Source of the DNA: Candidatus Colimorpha pelethequi
GTDB lineage: Bacteria > Bacteroidota > Bacteroidia > Bacteroidales > P3
Direction of reading: 5' to 3'
Assembly (NCBI GenBank): GCA_018064245.1
Contig: JAGHVO010000020.1
Coordinates: 38,172-102,171 of the forward strand
Length of the DNA stretch: 64,000 nucleotides
Shown piece after piece: positions 9,569-18,658 of this stretch. Every line of letters starts with the position of its first letter. Position 1 is the first letter of the stretch. Below the pieces are notes generated by a model. That model had not been told where the DNA came from, searched no databases, and worked only from the letters and a program-made list of their open reading frames with translations. A program made the position numbers and the translations under genes.

Positions 9569-11386
9569 ATGTCAGTTCCTTTTCTCCCCATCACTTTGGA
9601 AGAAGTCAAGCACCTCGGTTGGTCGGAGGTGGACATTGTCATCGTTTCGGGTGATGCTTACGTCGATCATCCTTCGTTTGGCACCGCCGTCATTGGCCGC
9701 ACCCTTGAAGCCGCAGGCTATCGTGTTGCCATTATTCCCCAGCCCAACTGGCGTGATGATTTGCGCGATTTCCGCAAGTTTGGCAGGCCACGGCTATTCT
9801 TTGGGGTGACTTCAGGCGTGATGGATTCGATGGTGAACCACTATACCGCAGCGCGGCGTTTGCGCCACGACGACGCCTATACGCCTGGTGGCGCTTTCGG
9901 TTTCCGTCCCGACTATGCAACCTACGTCTATAGTCGTATCTTGAAACAAATCTATCCCGATACGCCTGTAATCATCGGCGGAGTTGAGGCTTCCATGCGT
10001 CGTTTGGCGCATTACGACTATTGGAGTGATGCGTTAAAACCTTCCATCTTGATGGAGTGTCCTGCCGATTTGTTGGTCTATGGGATGGCGGAACGCATTA
10101 TGGTGAAGGTGGCGAGATTGATAGAGCAGGAGGGCCCTAAGGCTGATCTTTCCTCGTTGTTGCAGACGGCATACGTCTCTCAATCAAAGCCTGAGGTGTC
10201 GGATCTCTTGGAATTGCATTCCTTTGCGGATTGTCAGAAAAGCAAGAAACTTCATGCCGAGAATTTCCATGTCATCGAACGAGAGTCAAACAAGATTGAG
10301 GCTGCCACTATTTCGCAGTACTATGAGAAGGGGAGTGCGGCGCTTTCTGAGGAAGGTTCCTACGTTGTCGTCAATCCGCCCGAGCCGCCAATGACGACGG
10401 AGGAGATGGATGCCTCGTTCGACTTGCCCTATTCCCGTTTGCCACATCCAAAATATAAGAAGCGGGGTGCCGTTCCAGCCTACGAGATGATCAAATATTC
10501 TGTCAATATCCATCGTGGTTGTTTTGGTGGTTGCTCTTTCTGCACAATCTCGGCCCATCAGGGCAAGCAGATTGCTTCGCGCAGTGAAGAATCCATTCTC
10601 AAAGAGGTGAACCAGCTGACGCAGATGTCTGATTTCCACGGTGTGCTAAGCGACTTGGGAGGACCTTCCGCCAACATGTACGGTATGAGGGGTAAGAATC
10701 AGGAACTTTGCAAGAAATGTGCGCGCTACAGTTGCATCCAACCTTCGATATGCAAGAATCTCGACAGCGACCACCGTCCGTTGATGGACCTTTATCGCAA
10801 GGTCGCTTCTGTTCCCGGCATCAAACATGTCTATATTGGTAGTGGTATCCGTTGCGACCTCTTTACAGCAGAAAACCATGGTTGGGACTATTTCAAGGAG
10901 GTTGTGTTGCACCACGTCAGCGGTCGTCTAAAGGTGGCTCCCGAACATACCTCCAGCCAAGTGCTGAAGCGAATGAGGAAACCTTCCTTCGACCTGTTTC
11001 TGCGCACTAAGCAAGAGTTTGACGCTATCTGTCGCAAGGCGGGTCTTCGCTATCAATTGATTCCCTATTTCATCAGTTCTCATCCAGGTTGCCGTTTGCG
11101 CGATATGGCCGAATTAGCAGTGGAGATGAAGAGATTGGGCTATCGCTTGGAGCAGATACAGGATTTCACGCCTACGCCCATGACGCTTTCTACTGAGATG
11201 TACTACACAGGCATCGATCCCGAAACTATGGAACCTGTTTATGTCGCTACGCATCCCAACGAGAAACGAGAGCAAAACCTAATGTTCTTTTTCTACAAAC
11301 CCGAAAATCAATCCCAAATCCGCCAAATACTCCAACGCAGCCATAACGAGCAATACATCCCTAAATTATTCGGGAATCGCAAATGA
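9569..11386 (+). CDS. YgiQ family radical SAM protein
   Basis: Member of the UPF0313/YgiQ family, radical SAM enzymes of unknown substrate. The N-terminal domain (1-280) carries the B12-binding-like segment PDTPVIIGGVEASMRRLAHYDYW. The [4Fe-4S]-binding cysteines CX3CX2C are in HRGCFGGCSFC (~315-325), followed by SAHQGKQIASRS. The C-terminal domain has the family segment LIPYFISSHPGCRLRDM. At 605 aa it is shorter than E. coli YgiQ (~740) and appears to lack most of the C-terminal DUF3362 tail, as other Bacteroidota members do. It is preceded by a terminator and followed closely (19 bases) by the next gene, so the two may be co-transcribed. Confidence 0.93.
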   Translation: MSVPFLPITLEEVKHLGWSEVDIVIVSGDAYVDHPSFGTAVIGRTLEAAGYRVAIIPQPNWRDDLRDFRKFGRPRLFFGVTSGVMDSMVNHYTAARRLRHDDAYTPGGAFGFRPDYATYVYSRILKQIYPDTPVIIGGVEASMRRLAHYDYWSDALKPSILMECPADLLVYGMAERIMVKVARLIEQEGPKADLSSLLQTAYVSQSKPEVSDLLELHSFADCQKSKKLHAENFHVIERESNKIEAATISQYYEKGSAALSEEGSYVVVNPPEPPMTTEEMDASFDLPYSRLPHPKYKKRGAVPAYEMIKYSVNIHRGCFGGCSFCTISAHQGKQIASRSEESILKEVNQLTQMSDFHGVLSDLGGPSANMYGMRGKNQELCKKCARYSCIQPSICKNLDSDHRPLMDLYRKVASVPGIKHVYIGSGIRCDLFTAENHGWDYFKEVVLHHVSGRLKVAPEHTSSQVLKRMRKPSFDLFLRTKQEFDAICRKAGLRYQLIPYFISSHPGCRLRDMAELAVEMKRLGYRLEQIQDFTPTPMTLSTEMYYTGIDPETMEPVYVATHPNEKREQNLMFFFYKPENQSQIRQILQRSHNEQYIPKLFGNRK

Positions 11387-11405
11387 ATTTATTTTTAGGT
11401 GAATT

Positions 11406-12308
11406 ATGCGTCGTTTTTGTATTTTCGTAGTGTCCATTTTAGCGTTTTTGCAGTCCTTCTCGTATAGTGTAATGGCTCAGGAACGGGTGGACTTTGATCT
11501 TGCAAAAATCAACGGACATTTCTTTTTTCATGCCAAGTCGGTGCAAGGCAACTCGTTGCAGATAATGCTTGAATCGGGATTGCCGGCGTTTTTGGTCAGT
11601 CGTGATTTCTATGAGCAGAATCGTTCCGCAATTCATTTTGATTCGTCCGATTCAAAAATCCGTTTGTTCAACGAACTGTATCACATATCGTTCAAGGCTG
11701 ACGATTTTGTGAATGTTGGCGGGGCTGTATATGATGGACCAATCTTTGTGTTGGACGATTTTGAGGGATATAGTATGCCGATTCAATATCTGCGACTTCC
11801 GTCCGACAGTACTGCTTTGGTGCTTGTTGATTTGCCCAATGGGAGGTTGTCGGTGCTGCCAAGAAATGGTGTTGATGTTGATTCGCAATTAGTTGTGTCT
11901 CTACCAATGGAAATAGACAAGCAGATTGGCTTTCCTGTGGTAGAGGACACCATTTTTGTGGAATCTGATTCAAACAAATTTTCTTTGCAAGGTCGACTTA
12001 TTGTTGATTTTGGCAATCCGATGCTACTGTTTTTGCGCAAGCAGCATCCAAGCATAAAAGATGCAATGGATCGAGGTTCATTGGTGTTACACGACACATT
12101 CAACTCTCAAGGCGAGGTCGTCTCGCAAGGTTTGTATGCTCAAAAAGTTACGCTTCTGGGATATACGTTTCAAGAAGTGAGCATTGGCGTGACCGACAAA
12201 ATGCCAGCCCTCAACCATTTGGGTCTATTAGGCATCCCGTTCTTCAAAGTGCCGGTCCTTTTTGATTTCAATCAAGGCCGCATGATGTTGTTACATAATC
12301 ACAAGTGA
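11406..12308 (+). CDS. Exported retropepsin-like (degenerate aspartic protease-like) protein
   Basis: 300 aa with a signal peptide (MRRFCIFVVSILAFLQSFSYSVMAQ). The body looks like two lobes of a retropepsin fold. Lobe one has NSLQIMLESGLPAFLVSR, where the catalytic D-T/S-G is replaced by E-S-G. Lobe two has GRLIVDFGNPMLLFL (D-F-G) and ends in LLGIPFFKVPVLFDFNQG, the hydrophobic-hydrophobic-Gly that normally follows. Family members usually carry D-T/S-G, so this one may be inactive or a binding protein. The assignment is by pattern only. It follows ygiQ by 19 bases and converges on the binding-protein gene at 12320. Confidence 0.6.
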   Translation: MRRFCIFVVSILAFLQSFSYSVMAQERVDFDLAKINGHFFFHAKSVQGNSLQIMLESGLPAFLVSRDFYEQNRSAIHFDSSDSKIRLFNELYHISFKADDFVNVGGAVYDGPIFVLDDFEGYSMPIQYLRLPSDSTALVLVDLPNGRLSVLPRNGVDVDSQLVVSLPMEIDKQIGFPVVEDTIFVESDSNKFSLQGRLIVDFGNPMLLFLRKQHPSIKDAMDRGSLVLHDTFNSQGEVVSQGLYAQKVTLLGYTFQEVSIGVTDKMPALNHLGLLGIPFFKVPVLFDFNQGRMMLLHNHK

Positions 12309-12319
12309 TTTTGTGACAT

Positions 12320-13222
12320 TCATTTCCCATTCACCCATTTGTGGATTAGCTTGATGGCTTCGATGTTTCGAGGCACTTGAAGGTCTATTAGTCCGCTTTC
12401 AATGGGGATGACGTTGCCGCTTTTGACGGCGGTAAGGTCGGTATAAGGTGAGGTCTTGACGAAAGTTTCAGCATCTTCCTGTCGGATGAGAATGTAGTCT
12501 GGGTCGGCTTGCATCAATGCTTCAAGGCTGTAGTTCCAACCTTTGATGTCGTTGGCAATATTTTCTGCCCCAGCCATTTGTATTATTTCGTTGATGAAAG
12601 TGTTTCCTCCAGCGGTGAAGTTGCCCGCAGCGCCAAATCCCACCACATAATAGAGCGTGGGACGCTTTGCGAGGGAGTCGGTCTTGATGTCGAGGATTTC
12701 GTTTTTTAGCAGATTTACCAAACTGTCGGCTTCGTGACGGCGATTGATGAGGTTTCCGATGCGTTGGATGTTTTCGTAGAGACCATCGTATTGCGCTTTC
12801 TCAATCACGCAAGCCAAAGGAATTCCCATTGCGTCAAGATGCTCAGCGGATTTCTTGGGAACCATCGAGCCGCTGATGACCAAGTCGGGCTTGAGGGTGA
12901 GTATTTTTTCGATATTGATGTTGCTGATGCCGCCGATGCTTTCGATCTGTTGTGCCTCATCTGGATATTTGCAAAAATCCGTTCTTCCAACCAAAAGATC
13001 ATCGCCGCCCAAGGCAAAGATGATTTCGGTCACGGCAGGAGAGAGCGACACAACTCGCTGAGGTTGATCAGGTACGGCAATGTCGCGACCGTAATCGTCA
13101 TGAAAAATAGTATTGGAATGGGACTTGCTTGAAGTATTGCCACAGCCAATGCACAGCAAGACTAAGAAAAAGGATAGGGCAGTGGTGAACAGTAATCTGT
13201 GATAGGTGGTCGAGCAATACAT
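12320..13222 (-). CDS. ABC transporter substrate-binding lipoprotein (BtuF/FecB-type)
   Basis: Periplasmic or surface lipoprotein of the helical-backbone metal-receptor family that captures cobalamin, haem or ferric siderophores for an ABC importer. The signal ends at a lipobox Cys (VLLCIGCGN, Cys24 or Cys27). The family start DDYGRDIAVPDQPQRVVSLSPAVTEI is at ~43-68, then the hinge helix and the second lobe with AAGNFTAGGNTFINEII and ALMQADPDYIL. 300 aa is normal. There is no btuC/btuD-like permease or ATPase nearby and no TonB receptor, so the ligand cannot be told from context. The next gene on this strand, fabG, starts 774 bases upstream and ends 24 bases before this start. Confidence 0.88.
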   Translation of the reverse strand: MYCSTTYHRLLFTTALSFFLVLLCIGCGNTSSKSHSNTIFHDDYGRDIAVPDQPQRVVSLSPAVTEIIFALGGDDLLVGRTDFCKYPDEAQQIESIGGISNINIEKILTLKPDLVISGSMVPKKSAEHLDAMGIPLACVIEKAQYDGLYENIQRIGNLINRRHEADSLVNLLKNEILDIKTDSLAKRPTLYYVVGFGAAGNFTAGGNTFINEIIQMAGAENIANDIKGWNYSLEALMQADPDYILIRQEDAETFVKTSPYTDLTAVKSGNVIPIESGLIDLQVPRNIEAIKLIHKWVNGK

Positions 13223-13246
13223 GACTGGTGAATAAAATATGAATTA

Positions 13247-13996
13247 TCAAGCATCCTCCATGCCACCGCAGAGGTGCATCACGTCGCCAGTGTTGTAGGA
13301 AGAGAGTTCGCTGGCATAGTAGAGGCAAGCTTTTGCCACTTCGTCGGCAGTGCCGGGACGGCGCAACGGAATCCTTGTCTGCCAGTAGGCTTTCAACTCG
13401 GGAGGCATGTCTTGTGTCATCTCCGTTTGGATGAATCCTGGAGCCACCACGTTGACGCGGATGTTTCGAGCGCCCAATTCCTTGGCGGCAGCCTTGCTGA
13501 ATCCGATGATGCCGGCTTTGGAAGCCGCGTAGTTGCATTGGTTGTTGTTGCCGGCGATACCCACCACGGAACTGATATTGACGATGCTGCCAAAACCTTG
13601 TTTCCACATTGCGGGTTGCACCGACTTGGTCATGCAAAACACCGACTTAAGGTTAGTGGCGAGGACGTCGTCCCACTGTTGTTCGGTCATACGCTTCAAG
13701 GCAGCGTCGGCGGTAATTCCTGCGTTGTTGATGAGGATGTCGATGTGGCCAAAATCGGCGAGCACTTGTGCCACCATCTGTTGGGCTTGTTCTAGGTTGG
13801 ATGCGTCGGCAGCGTAGCCTTTGGCTTGTACGCCCATGTCTTGTAGCTGTTGCTCAACGGCAATCATGTTTTCGTTGCGTGAACGTCCGCTGAAAGCGAT
13901 GTTGCAGCCCTCTTGGGCAAAACGAAGCGCGATGGCCTTGCCGATGCCGCGCGTGGCGCCAGTAATGATGGCAACTTTATCTTTGAGTAGTTCCAT
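13247..13996 (-). CDS. fabG: 3-oxoacyl-[acyl-carrier-protein] reductase (SDR)
   Basis: NADPH-dependent reduction of 3-oxoacyl-ACP in type II fatty-acid synthesis. From ATG 13996 it is 249 aa, the normal FabG length; a further in-frame ATG at 14041 would add 15 residues not seen in the family, so I reject it. Visible: cofactor loop ITGATRGIGKAIA (11-23), NNAG (90-93), catalytic Ser142/143 in NISSVVG, Tyr156 and Lys160 in YAASK, and the C-terminal GDVMHLCGGMEDA. There is no acpP or fabF beside it. FabG-like reductases of other pathways cannot be ruled out, but the match to true FabG is close. Confidence 0.9.
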   Translation of the reverse strand: MELLKDKVAIITGATRGIGKAIALRFAQEGCNIAFSGRSRNENMIAVEQQLQDMGVQAKGYAADASNLEQAQQMVAQVLADFGHIDILINNAGITADAALKRMTEQQWDDVLATNLKSVFCMTKSVQPAMWKQGFGSIVNISSVVGIAGNNNQCNYAASKAGIIGFSKAAAKELGARNIRVNVVAPGFIQTEMTQDMPPELKAYWQTRIPLRRPGTADEVAKACLYYASELSSYNTGDVMHLCGGMEDA

Positions 13997-14086
13997 TAAG
14001 TTATATGCAATTATGTTAATACTAAAATAACGTATTTTCAAGCATTATAGTATATGAGATTACTCCTAAAATGCTTCCATGTGATC

Positions 14087-15268
14087 TCAAATGTAAGGTT
14101 CAATTGTATTTATTTCTCCCATAAGCATTTTGAGGTAGCCAGCCTTTTGGGCTATGGATTCTATCTGTTTGGGATATTTTTTCCACAAATGATATTCAAC
14201 CTCCCAAGTCTCCTCTGCTACGCCTCCGTCGGACCATTGCCAGCAGGCAGGAAGGAACTTCTCTATAATCTCAAAGTCCCCCTTATCCATCTCTCCCATC
14301 ACGGCCTCGTCAAGATAGTAGTCTCTACCTTTCCCATCCTCTGAGAAATGTGCCGGGTCCCAAAATTGCCAAAACTGGTTCTTGCTCTGTGGCATAAGGG
14401 CAAGGAAATCTTCATGTGTCAAGGCCTGTTTGCTGATAAGCTTGTGGTAGATGGTTTCGAGTACCTTCTCATACGCCCAATCAATATTCTGCCATGGAAC
14501 GTTATGCATATTCATCCAGTCTTTGTCTCTTTCGCAGAGGATTGAATCTTCGTCCACCATGCAGTAGTTACCCCAACCTCGTCCTCCTTGAGGGGAAAAA
14601 ACACCGCAGCCTATGTCGTGTTTGCTAGATCCTGGAATGCGGAAATCGCCCCAGTTGCAGACTTTCTCACCATCTTTGGTGGTCATCACACCCTTGTAGG
14701 CGTTGTTACTATAGCCATCACTATCGTTATATACTGTGGAATAATGGTACTTTCCCTCTATCACATCGTATTCGTACGAGGCCGTACCTTTCCACGCATT
14801 TCCAAAATCGTCGTTGAGTTCGACGGTGGCGTATATTATTCCGCATTCGGTGCGATGGATGAGGCTGTCGTAGTCCTCAAATTCGGAAGGGGAGAGTTTT
14901 ATGGAATCCAAATATATATAGCCCTTGATATTCTTTACAAAACCTTCGTCTTCATACCAGCTCCAGACACCACTTACAGAATATAAAAGGCCTGCGACTT
15001 TCTCCACCTTGGTGAACTTGATTCGAAAACGGTCGAAGTCGCCGATAAACCCTAGCACGTCGGGACGTACCCACTTTTCGATAGTATGCGATACTGGCAT
15101 GCCATTTTCAAATTTGATTTCGTAGTCCGTCAGCGTGTCGGGATTGATTATGGTGAGTGAGATGTCGGCTTGGGATAATTGGTCCATGGGTTCGGATTGC
15201 ACCTTTTTTGATGAAGAGCAAGAATATATTATTACGATAGTCAGCAAAGTGAAGAACGCTTTTTTCAT
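14087..15268 (-). CDS. Hypothetical lipoprotein (393 aa)
   Basis: I do not recognise the family. The signal MKKAFFTLLTIVIIYSC has a lipobox ending at Cys17. The mature part is rich in Asp, Glu, Trp and Tyr, with a beta-rich N-terminal half (DISLTIINPDTLTDYEIKFE) and a Trp-rich C-terminal half (NQFWQFWDPAHFSEDGKG, ACWQWSDGGVAEETWEVEYH). No catalytic motif is evident. It is flanked upstream by an AT-rich gap with the gap-gene hairpin and downstream by a 90-base gap to fabG. Probably a single transcript, since both neighbours are well separated. Confidence 0.7.
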   Translation of the reverse strand: MKKAFFTLLTIVIIYSCSSSKKVQSEPMDQLSQADISLTIINPDTLTDYEIKFENGMPVSHTIEKWVRPDVLGFIGDFDRFRIKFTKVEKVAGLLYSVSGVWSWYEDEGFVKNIKGYIYLDSIKLSPSEFEDYDSLIHRTECGIIYATVELNDDFGNAWKGTASYEYDVIEGKYHYSTVYNDSDGYSNNAYKGVMTTKDGEKVCNWGDFRIPGSSKHDIGCGVFSPQGGRGWGNYCMVDEDSILCERDKDWMNMHNVPWQNIDWAYEKVLETIYHKLISKQALTHEDFLALMPQSKNQFWQFWDPAHFSEDGKGRDYYLDEAVMGEMDKGDFEIIEKFLPACWQWSDGGVAEETWEVEYHLWKKYPKQIESIAQKAGYLKMLMGEINTIEPYI

Positions 15269-15455
15269 AAATTATTTGTTGTTTGTATGTTATAAATGGA
15301 TAAGTGGTGAATATTGTTGAAATGTGTTAGTTTGCTGAATTTTAGTTTATTGAGATGGATTATGATAGGTGTAAATTCTAATCAAAGATACAAAAATAAC
15401 AATAGGATGACAAATTTTATTGTAGTTGTTTGCTTGGTATGCTGAATAACAAAGC

Positions 15456-15476
15456 GGGGCGCGCGAAGAGCGCCCC
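15456..15476 (-). terminator. GC-rich hairpin downstream of gap
   Basis: GGGGCGC (15456-15462) and GCGCCCC (15470-15476) form a perfect 7-bp stem just past the gap stop codon. On the minus strand it is followed by GCTTTGTTATTC, T-rich but without a clean U run, so it is a probable terminator of modest strength. Confidence 0.6.
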
Positions 15477-15502
15477 CCTTGAATATTTAAATTACTAAAA
15501 GA

Positions 15503-16510
15503 TTAGAGCAGTTTTGCGAGTTTTGCGGCGAGGTCGCCAACGCGGGTGCTGTAACCCTTCTCGTTGTCGTACCAAGAAACAACCTTTACGAAGTTGCCGT
15601 CCATAACCTGGGTGAGCAAGCTGTCGAAAATGGAGCTGTTGGTGTTGTCGATGATATCGATGCTGACGATAGGATCTTCAACATACTGGAGAACGCCTTT
15701 CATAGGACCTTCAGCAGCTTCCTTAATGGCAGCGTTGATTTCTTCCTTGGTAACGTTGCAGTTCATCTCAGCGGTGAGGTCAACAACAGAACCATCGGGA
15801 GTAGGAACGCGCATTGCGAAACCATCGAGTTTGCCTTTGAGTTCGGGGATAACCAAACCTACAGCCTTGGCAGCGCCAGAGGAAGTGGGGATGATTGATA
15901 CGGCGGCAGCGCGAGCACGACGGAGGTCGCTATGGGGCTGGTCGAGGATTTTCTGGTCGTTGGTGTAGCTGTGGATGGTGTTCATCAAACCACGCTTGAT
16001 GCCGAATTTGTCGTTCAAAACTTTGGCAACGGGAGCCAAGCAGTTGGTAGTGCAGGAAGCGTTGGAAACAAGCTGCATCTCTTTGGTGAGCACGTTGTCG
16101 TTTACGCCCATAACTACGGTAGCGTCAACGTCGTCGGCCTTGCCTGCGGGAACGGTGAGGATGACTTTCTTTGCACCAGCGTTGATGTGCTTCATCATCT
16201 GCTCGCGTTTTTTGAAGAGACCAGTGGATTCAACAACGATGTCGATGCCGAGTTCTTTCCAAGGAAGCTGTTCGGGGTCGCGTTCTGCATAGATGCGAAC
16301 TTTCTTGCCATTGACAACGAGGTATTCGCCTTCAGCGTGAACATCACCGTCGAAGTTCTCGTGTACGGAATCGTACTTGAAAAGATATGCGAGGGTGTCA
16401 GCGCTTGTCAAGTCATTGACTGCTACGATGTCAAGTTCGGGATGAGCCATCATAGCGCGGAAGGACATACGTCCGATACGGCCAAAACCGTTAATAACTA
16501 CTTTTGCCAT
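15503..16510 (-). CDS. gap: Glyceraldehyde-3-phosphate dehydrogenase
   Basis: Type I phosphorylating GAPDH: glyceraldehyde-3-phosphate + NAD+ + phosphate to 1,3-bisphosphoglycerate. 335 aa. The N-terminal Rossmann loop NGFGRIGR (7-14) and Asp33 in AVNDLT indicate NAD+ preference. The catalytic Cys153 is in SNASCTTNCLAP and His180 in MNTIHSYTNDQ; the C-terminal SWYDNEKGYS closes the family signature. It has its own promoter (see 16563-16593) and a GC hairpin downstream, so it is probably monocistronic and strongly expressed. Confidence 0.98.
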   Translation of the reverse strand: MAKVVINGFGRIGRMSFRAMMAHPELDIVAVNDLTSADTLAYLFKYDSVHENFDGDVHAEGEYLVVNGKKVRIYAERDPEQLPWKELGIDIVVESTGLFKKREQMMKHINAGAKKVILTVPAGKADDVDATVVMGVNDNVLTKEMQLVSNASCTTNCLAPVAKVLNDKFGIKRGLMNTIHSYTNDQKILDQPHSDLRRARAAAVSIIPTSSGAAKAVGLVIPELKGKLDGFAMRVPTPDGSVVDLTAEMNCNVTKEEINAAIKEAAEGPMKGVLQYVEDPIVSIDIIDNTNSSIFDSLLTQVMDGNFVKVVSWYDNEKGYSTRVGDLAAKLAKLL

Positions 16511-16562
16511 AATATATTGTTTTAGATTGGTTTGAATAAATTAATATTGATTATTGAAAGTA

Positions 16563-16593
16563 CAAAGATACAAAATAAATTGATATTTGCCAA
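16563..16593 (-). promoter_or_regulatory. Bacteroidota-type promoter for gap
   Basis: On the minus strand, TTG (16593-16591), 20 bases, TATCTTTG (16570-16563) fits the consensus TTTG-N19-21-TAnnTTTG. Predicted leader is about 48 nt. Confidence 0.65.
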
Positions 16594-16716
16594 TTGCCAA
16601 TAGATAATTGATTATTGATGATTGATTATTATTTAGTTAAGAGCTTTGCGGATTGCGAATTGCGAATGATTTCCTAGTCACTGTTCACTATTCACTAATC
16701 ACCATTCACTATTCAC
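16588..16716. repeat. Mixed junction repeats between gap and mtgA
   Basis: CAATTGCCAATAG, ATAATTGATTATTGATGATT, GATTGCGAATTGCGAATG and TCACTATTCAC / CACTAATCACCATTCAC units follow one another between these divergent genes. They stop just before the mtgA promoter -7 element TAATTTTG (16728-16735). Confidence 0.7.
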
Positions 16717-16768
16717 ATATTTTTTCGTAATTTTGCAATCCGAATTTTTTCATACTTTATAATATATA

Positions 16769-17596
16769 ATGGAAAAAGAATCACGGAAAAAAGGGCTAAA
16801 GCCGTGGAAGGAAATCGGCTTTGGCAGAAAGATTTGGCGCATTGTGTGGATGGCAGTCGTGGGACTTTGGCTGCTTTCGTTGTTTCTGGTGATGCTCTAT
16901 AAGTTTGTCAACCCACCATTGACGCCTTTGATGGTGCAGCGTTTCTTTCAGCAAGTGACTGAGTCGGACCGAAAGGTGAATTTTGAGCGCGACTATGTGA
17001 AAATAGAGGACATTTCGCCAAATCTCGTGACGGCTGTGGTCTATTCCGAGGACGGCCTCTTTATGTACCATCATGGTTTTGACGTCAAGCAACTCAAAAA
17101 TTCATACCGAGAAAACAAGCGTGGCCGACGTGTGCGTGGCGGAAGCACTATCAGCATGCAGACCGCGAAAAATGCTTTTCTCCCTCACCGTCGCAGCTAT
17201 CTTCGCAAAGCGTTGGAAGCATATTATACCATTCTTATAGAAAAGGTTTGGGGCAAGGAACGTATCATGGAGGTTTATTTGAATATTATCGAGTTTGGCG
17301 ACGGAATTTATGGCTGTGAGGCGGCGAGCCAGCACTATTTTGGTCACAGCGCCAAGAATCTCTCCCGTCGAGAGGCCGCCCAGCTTGCAGTAACCTTGCC
17401 TAGTCCTTTGAAACGCAATCCTGGCCATTCCACGTTCTTTTTCAGAAGTCAGACCAACGTGGTGATGGGTCGAATGGGATGGGGTAGGGTGTGCGTAGAT
17501 CCCGACAAGATGCGCCCCAACAAGAAATACCAAAATCAAGAGACCATTTGGGACTTCGTAAAGTGGCTTTGGGAAGAAAAGAAGAAAGAAAAGTGA
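16769..17596 (+). CDS. mtgA: Monofunctional peptidoglycan glycosyltransferase
   Basis: Polymerises lipid II into glycan strands at the outer face of the inner membrane (GT51 family). 275 aa with one N-terminal membrane anchor (~23-45), then the GT51 domain. The catalytic Glu94 is in AVVYSEDGLFMYHHGFD; the other family motifs follow: RRVRGGSTISMQTAKN, KVWGKERIMEVYLNIIEFG and YGCEAASQHYFGHSAKNLSRREAAQLA. There is no transpeptidase domain, so it is the monofunctional type. The stop codon sits in TGATTAGTGACTAGG, a repeat unit, and xerD starts 30 bases later. Confidence 0.95.
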   Translation: MEKESRKKGLKPWKEIGFGRKIWRIVWMAVVGLWLLSLFLVMLYKFVNPPLTPLMVQRFFQQVTESDRKVNFERDYVKIEDISPNLVTAVVYSEDGLFMYHHGFDVKQLKNSYRENKRGRRVRGGSTISMQTAKNAFLPHRRSYLRKALEAYYTILIEKVWGKERIMEVYLNIIEFGDGIYGCEAASQHYFGHSAKNLSRREAAQLAVTLPSPLKRNPGHSTFFFRSQTNVVMGRMGWGRVCVDPDKMRPNKKYQNQETIWDFVKWLWEEKKKEK

Positions 17597-17607
17597 TTAG
17601 TGACTAG
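17594..17607 (+). repeat. Short stop-codon repeat, mtgA / xerD
   Basis: TGATTAGTGACTAG begins with the mtgA stop TGA and belongs to the GTGAATAGTGA-type family. It gives stop codons in three frames within 14 bases. Confidence 0.6.
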
Positions 17608-17626
17608 GATACCAACGAATAAATAT

Positions 17627-18532
17627 ATGGACTCTTGGCAACGATATGAGCGTGATTTCAAGACTTTCTTGAAATTGGAGAAAGGTCTGGCGGACAACAG
17701 CGTCCAGTCCTATCTCACCGATTATGCCCATCTGTCACGTTTTGCCCAAGAGCAAGGTCTTGAACCCGAGCAGGTGAAATTGGAACATTTGCAGTTGCTT
17801 ATAAAGAATTTGAATGACATGGACATTGCCGTTTCCACGCAGTGTCGCATGATTTCGGGCTGGAGGGAGTTTTTCAAGATGCTGCTCATCGAGGACGCAA
17901 TCGCCGAAAGTCCAGCCGATCTGCTCGATATGCCTTCCCGTCCCAAGCGCTTGCCCGACGTGCTGACCGACGAAGACATCCTCAAGATACAAAACACTTT
18001 TGATCGTAGCCGTCCCGACCAAGACCGTAACTACATCATCGTTGAAGTAATGTATGGTTGTGGACTGCGTGTCTCGGAACTCGTCAATCTCAAACTTTCC
18101 AATATCTACGAAGAAGATGAATGCCTGCGTGTTATGGGTAAAGGAAACAAAGAACGCTGGGTGCCCATCAATCGGAGAGCATTGGACTTGATGCTGATGT
18201 ACATCACCAAAATCAGATGTCATCAGCCCGTCAAGCCAGGTGAGGAGAAATATGTTTTTCTCAACCGCCGAGGAAGTCATCTTTCCCGCAACTATGTCTT
18301 TATGTTTTTGCAAAAGGCGGTTGCTGCGGCGGATATCAAGAAACATGTGAGTCCCCATAGTCTGCGTCATAGCTTTGCCACTGAGTTGGTGCAGAACGGC
18401 GCCGACCTGCGTGCCGTACAGGAAATGCTCGGACACGAAAGCATCACAACCACAGAAATCTACACCCACCTCAGCCGACAATATCTTCGCGAAACAATCT
18501 CCACCTATCACCCACACTATAGACTGAATTGA
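17627..18532 (+). CDS. xerD: Tyrosine recombinase XerD
   Basis: Resolves chromosome dimers at dif with its partner XerC under FtsK control. From ATG 17627 the protein has 301 aa and the catalytic residues fall at R148, K172, H244, R247, H270 and Y279, exactly the E. coli XerD positions; this fixes the start and rejects the GTG at 17600. Motifs are CGLRVSEL, MGKGNKER, HSLRHSFATEL, LGHESITTTEIYTH. The N-terminal SAM-like core-binding domain is ~1-105. There is no integrase-type context (no att-like direct repeat, no cargo genes), so it is the housekeeping recombinase. It lies 30 bases after mtgA and probably shares its transcript. Confidence 0.93.
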   Translation: MDSWQRYERDFKTFLKLEKGLADNSVQSYLTDYAHLSRFAQEQGLEPEQVKLEHLQLLIKNLNDMDIAVSTQCRMISGWREFFKMLLIEDAIAESPADLLDMPSRPKRLPDVLTDEDILKIQNTFDRSRPDQDRNYIIVEVMYGCGLRVSELVNLKLSNIYEEDECLRVMGKGNKERWVPINRRALDLMLMYITKIRCHQPVKPGEEKYVFLNRRGSHLSRNYVFMFLQKAVAAADIKKHVSPHSLRHSFATELVQNGADLRAVQEMLGHESITTTEIYTHLSRQYLRETISTYHPHYRLN

Positions 18533-18594
18533 GAACTTATCAAATTGAGAATTGAGAATGTAAAACCTAATCACTATTCACAAAATCACACAAT
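18530..18594. repeat. Junction repeat, xerD / LicA-like kinase
   Basis: Contains AAATTGAGAATTGAGAATG (the reverse complement of the CAATTCTCAATT type) and TCACTATTCACAAAATCAC. This is one of the few sites where one module is in the opposite orientation. Confidence 0.6.
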
Positions 18595-18658
18595 AATTCC
18601 CTAAGATACGTCGTTATATTAAATTCACGGAAAACAATCGATAAAATACACTATAAAA

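Noticed and set aside
15456..15476. Riboswitch at the GC hairpin near gap
   Set aside because: It is downstream, not upstream, of the gene and is a simple stem, better read as a terminator.
17627..18532. Integrase of a mobile element
   Set aside because: Catalytic residues match XerD positions exactly and no att repeats or cargo genes are near.
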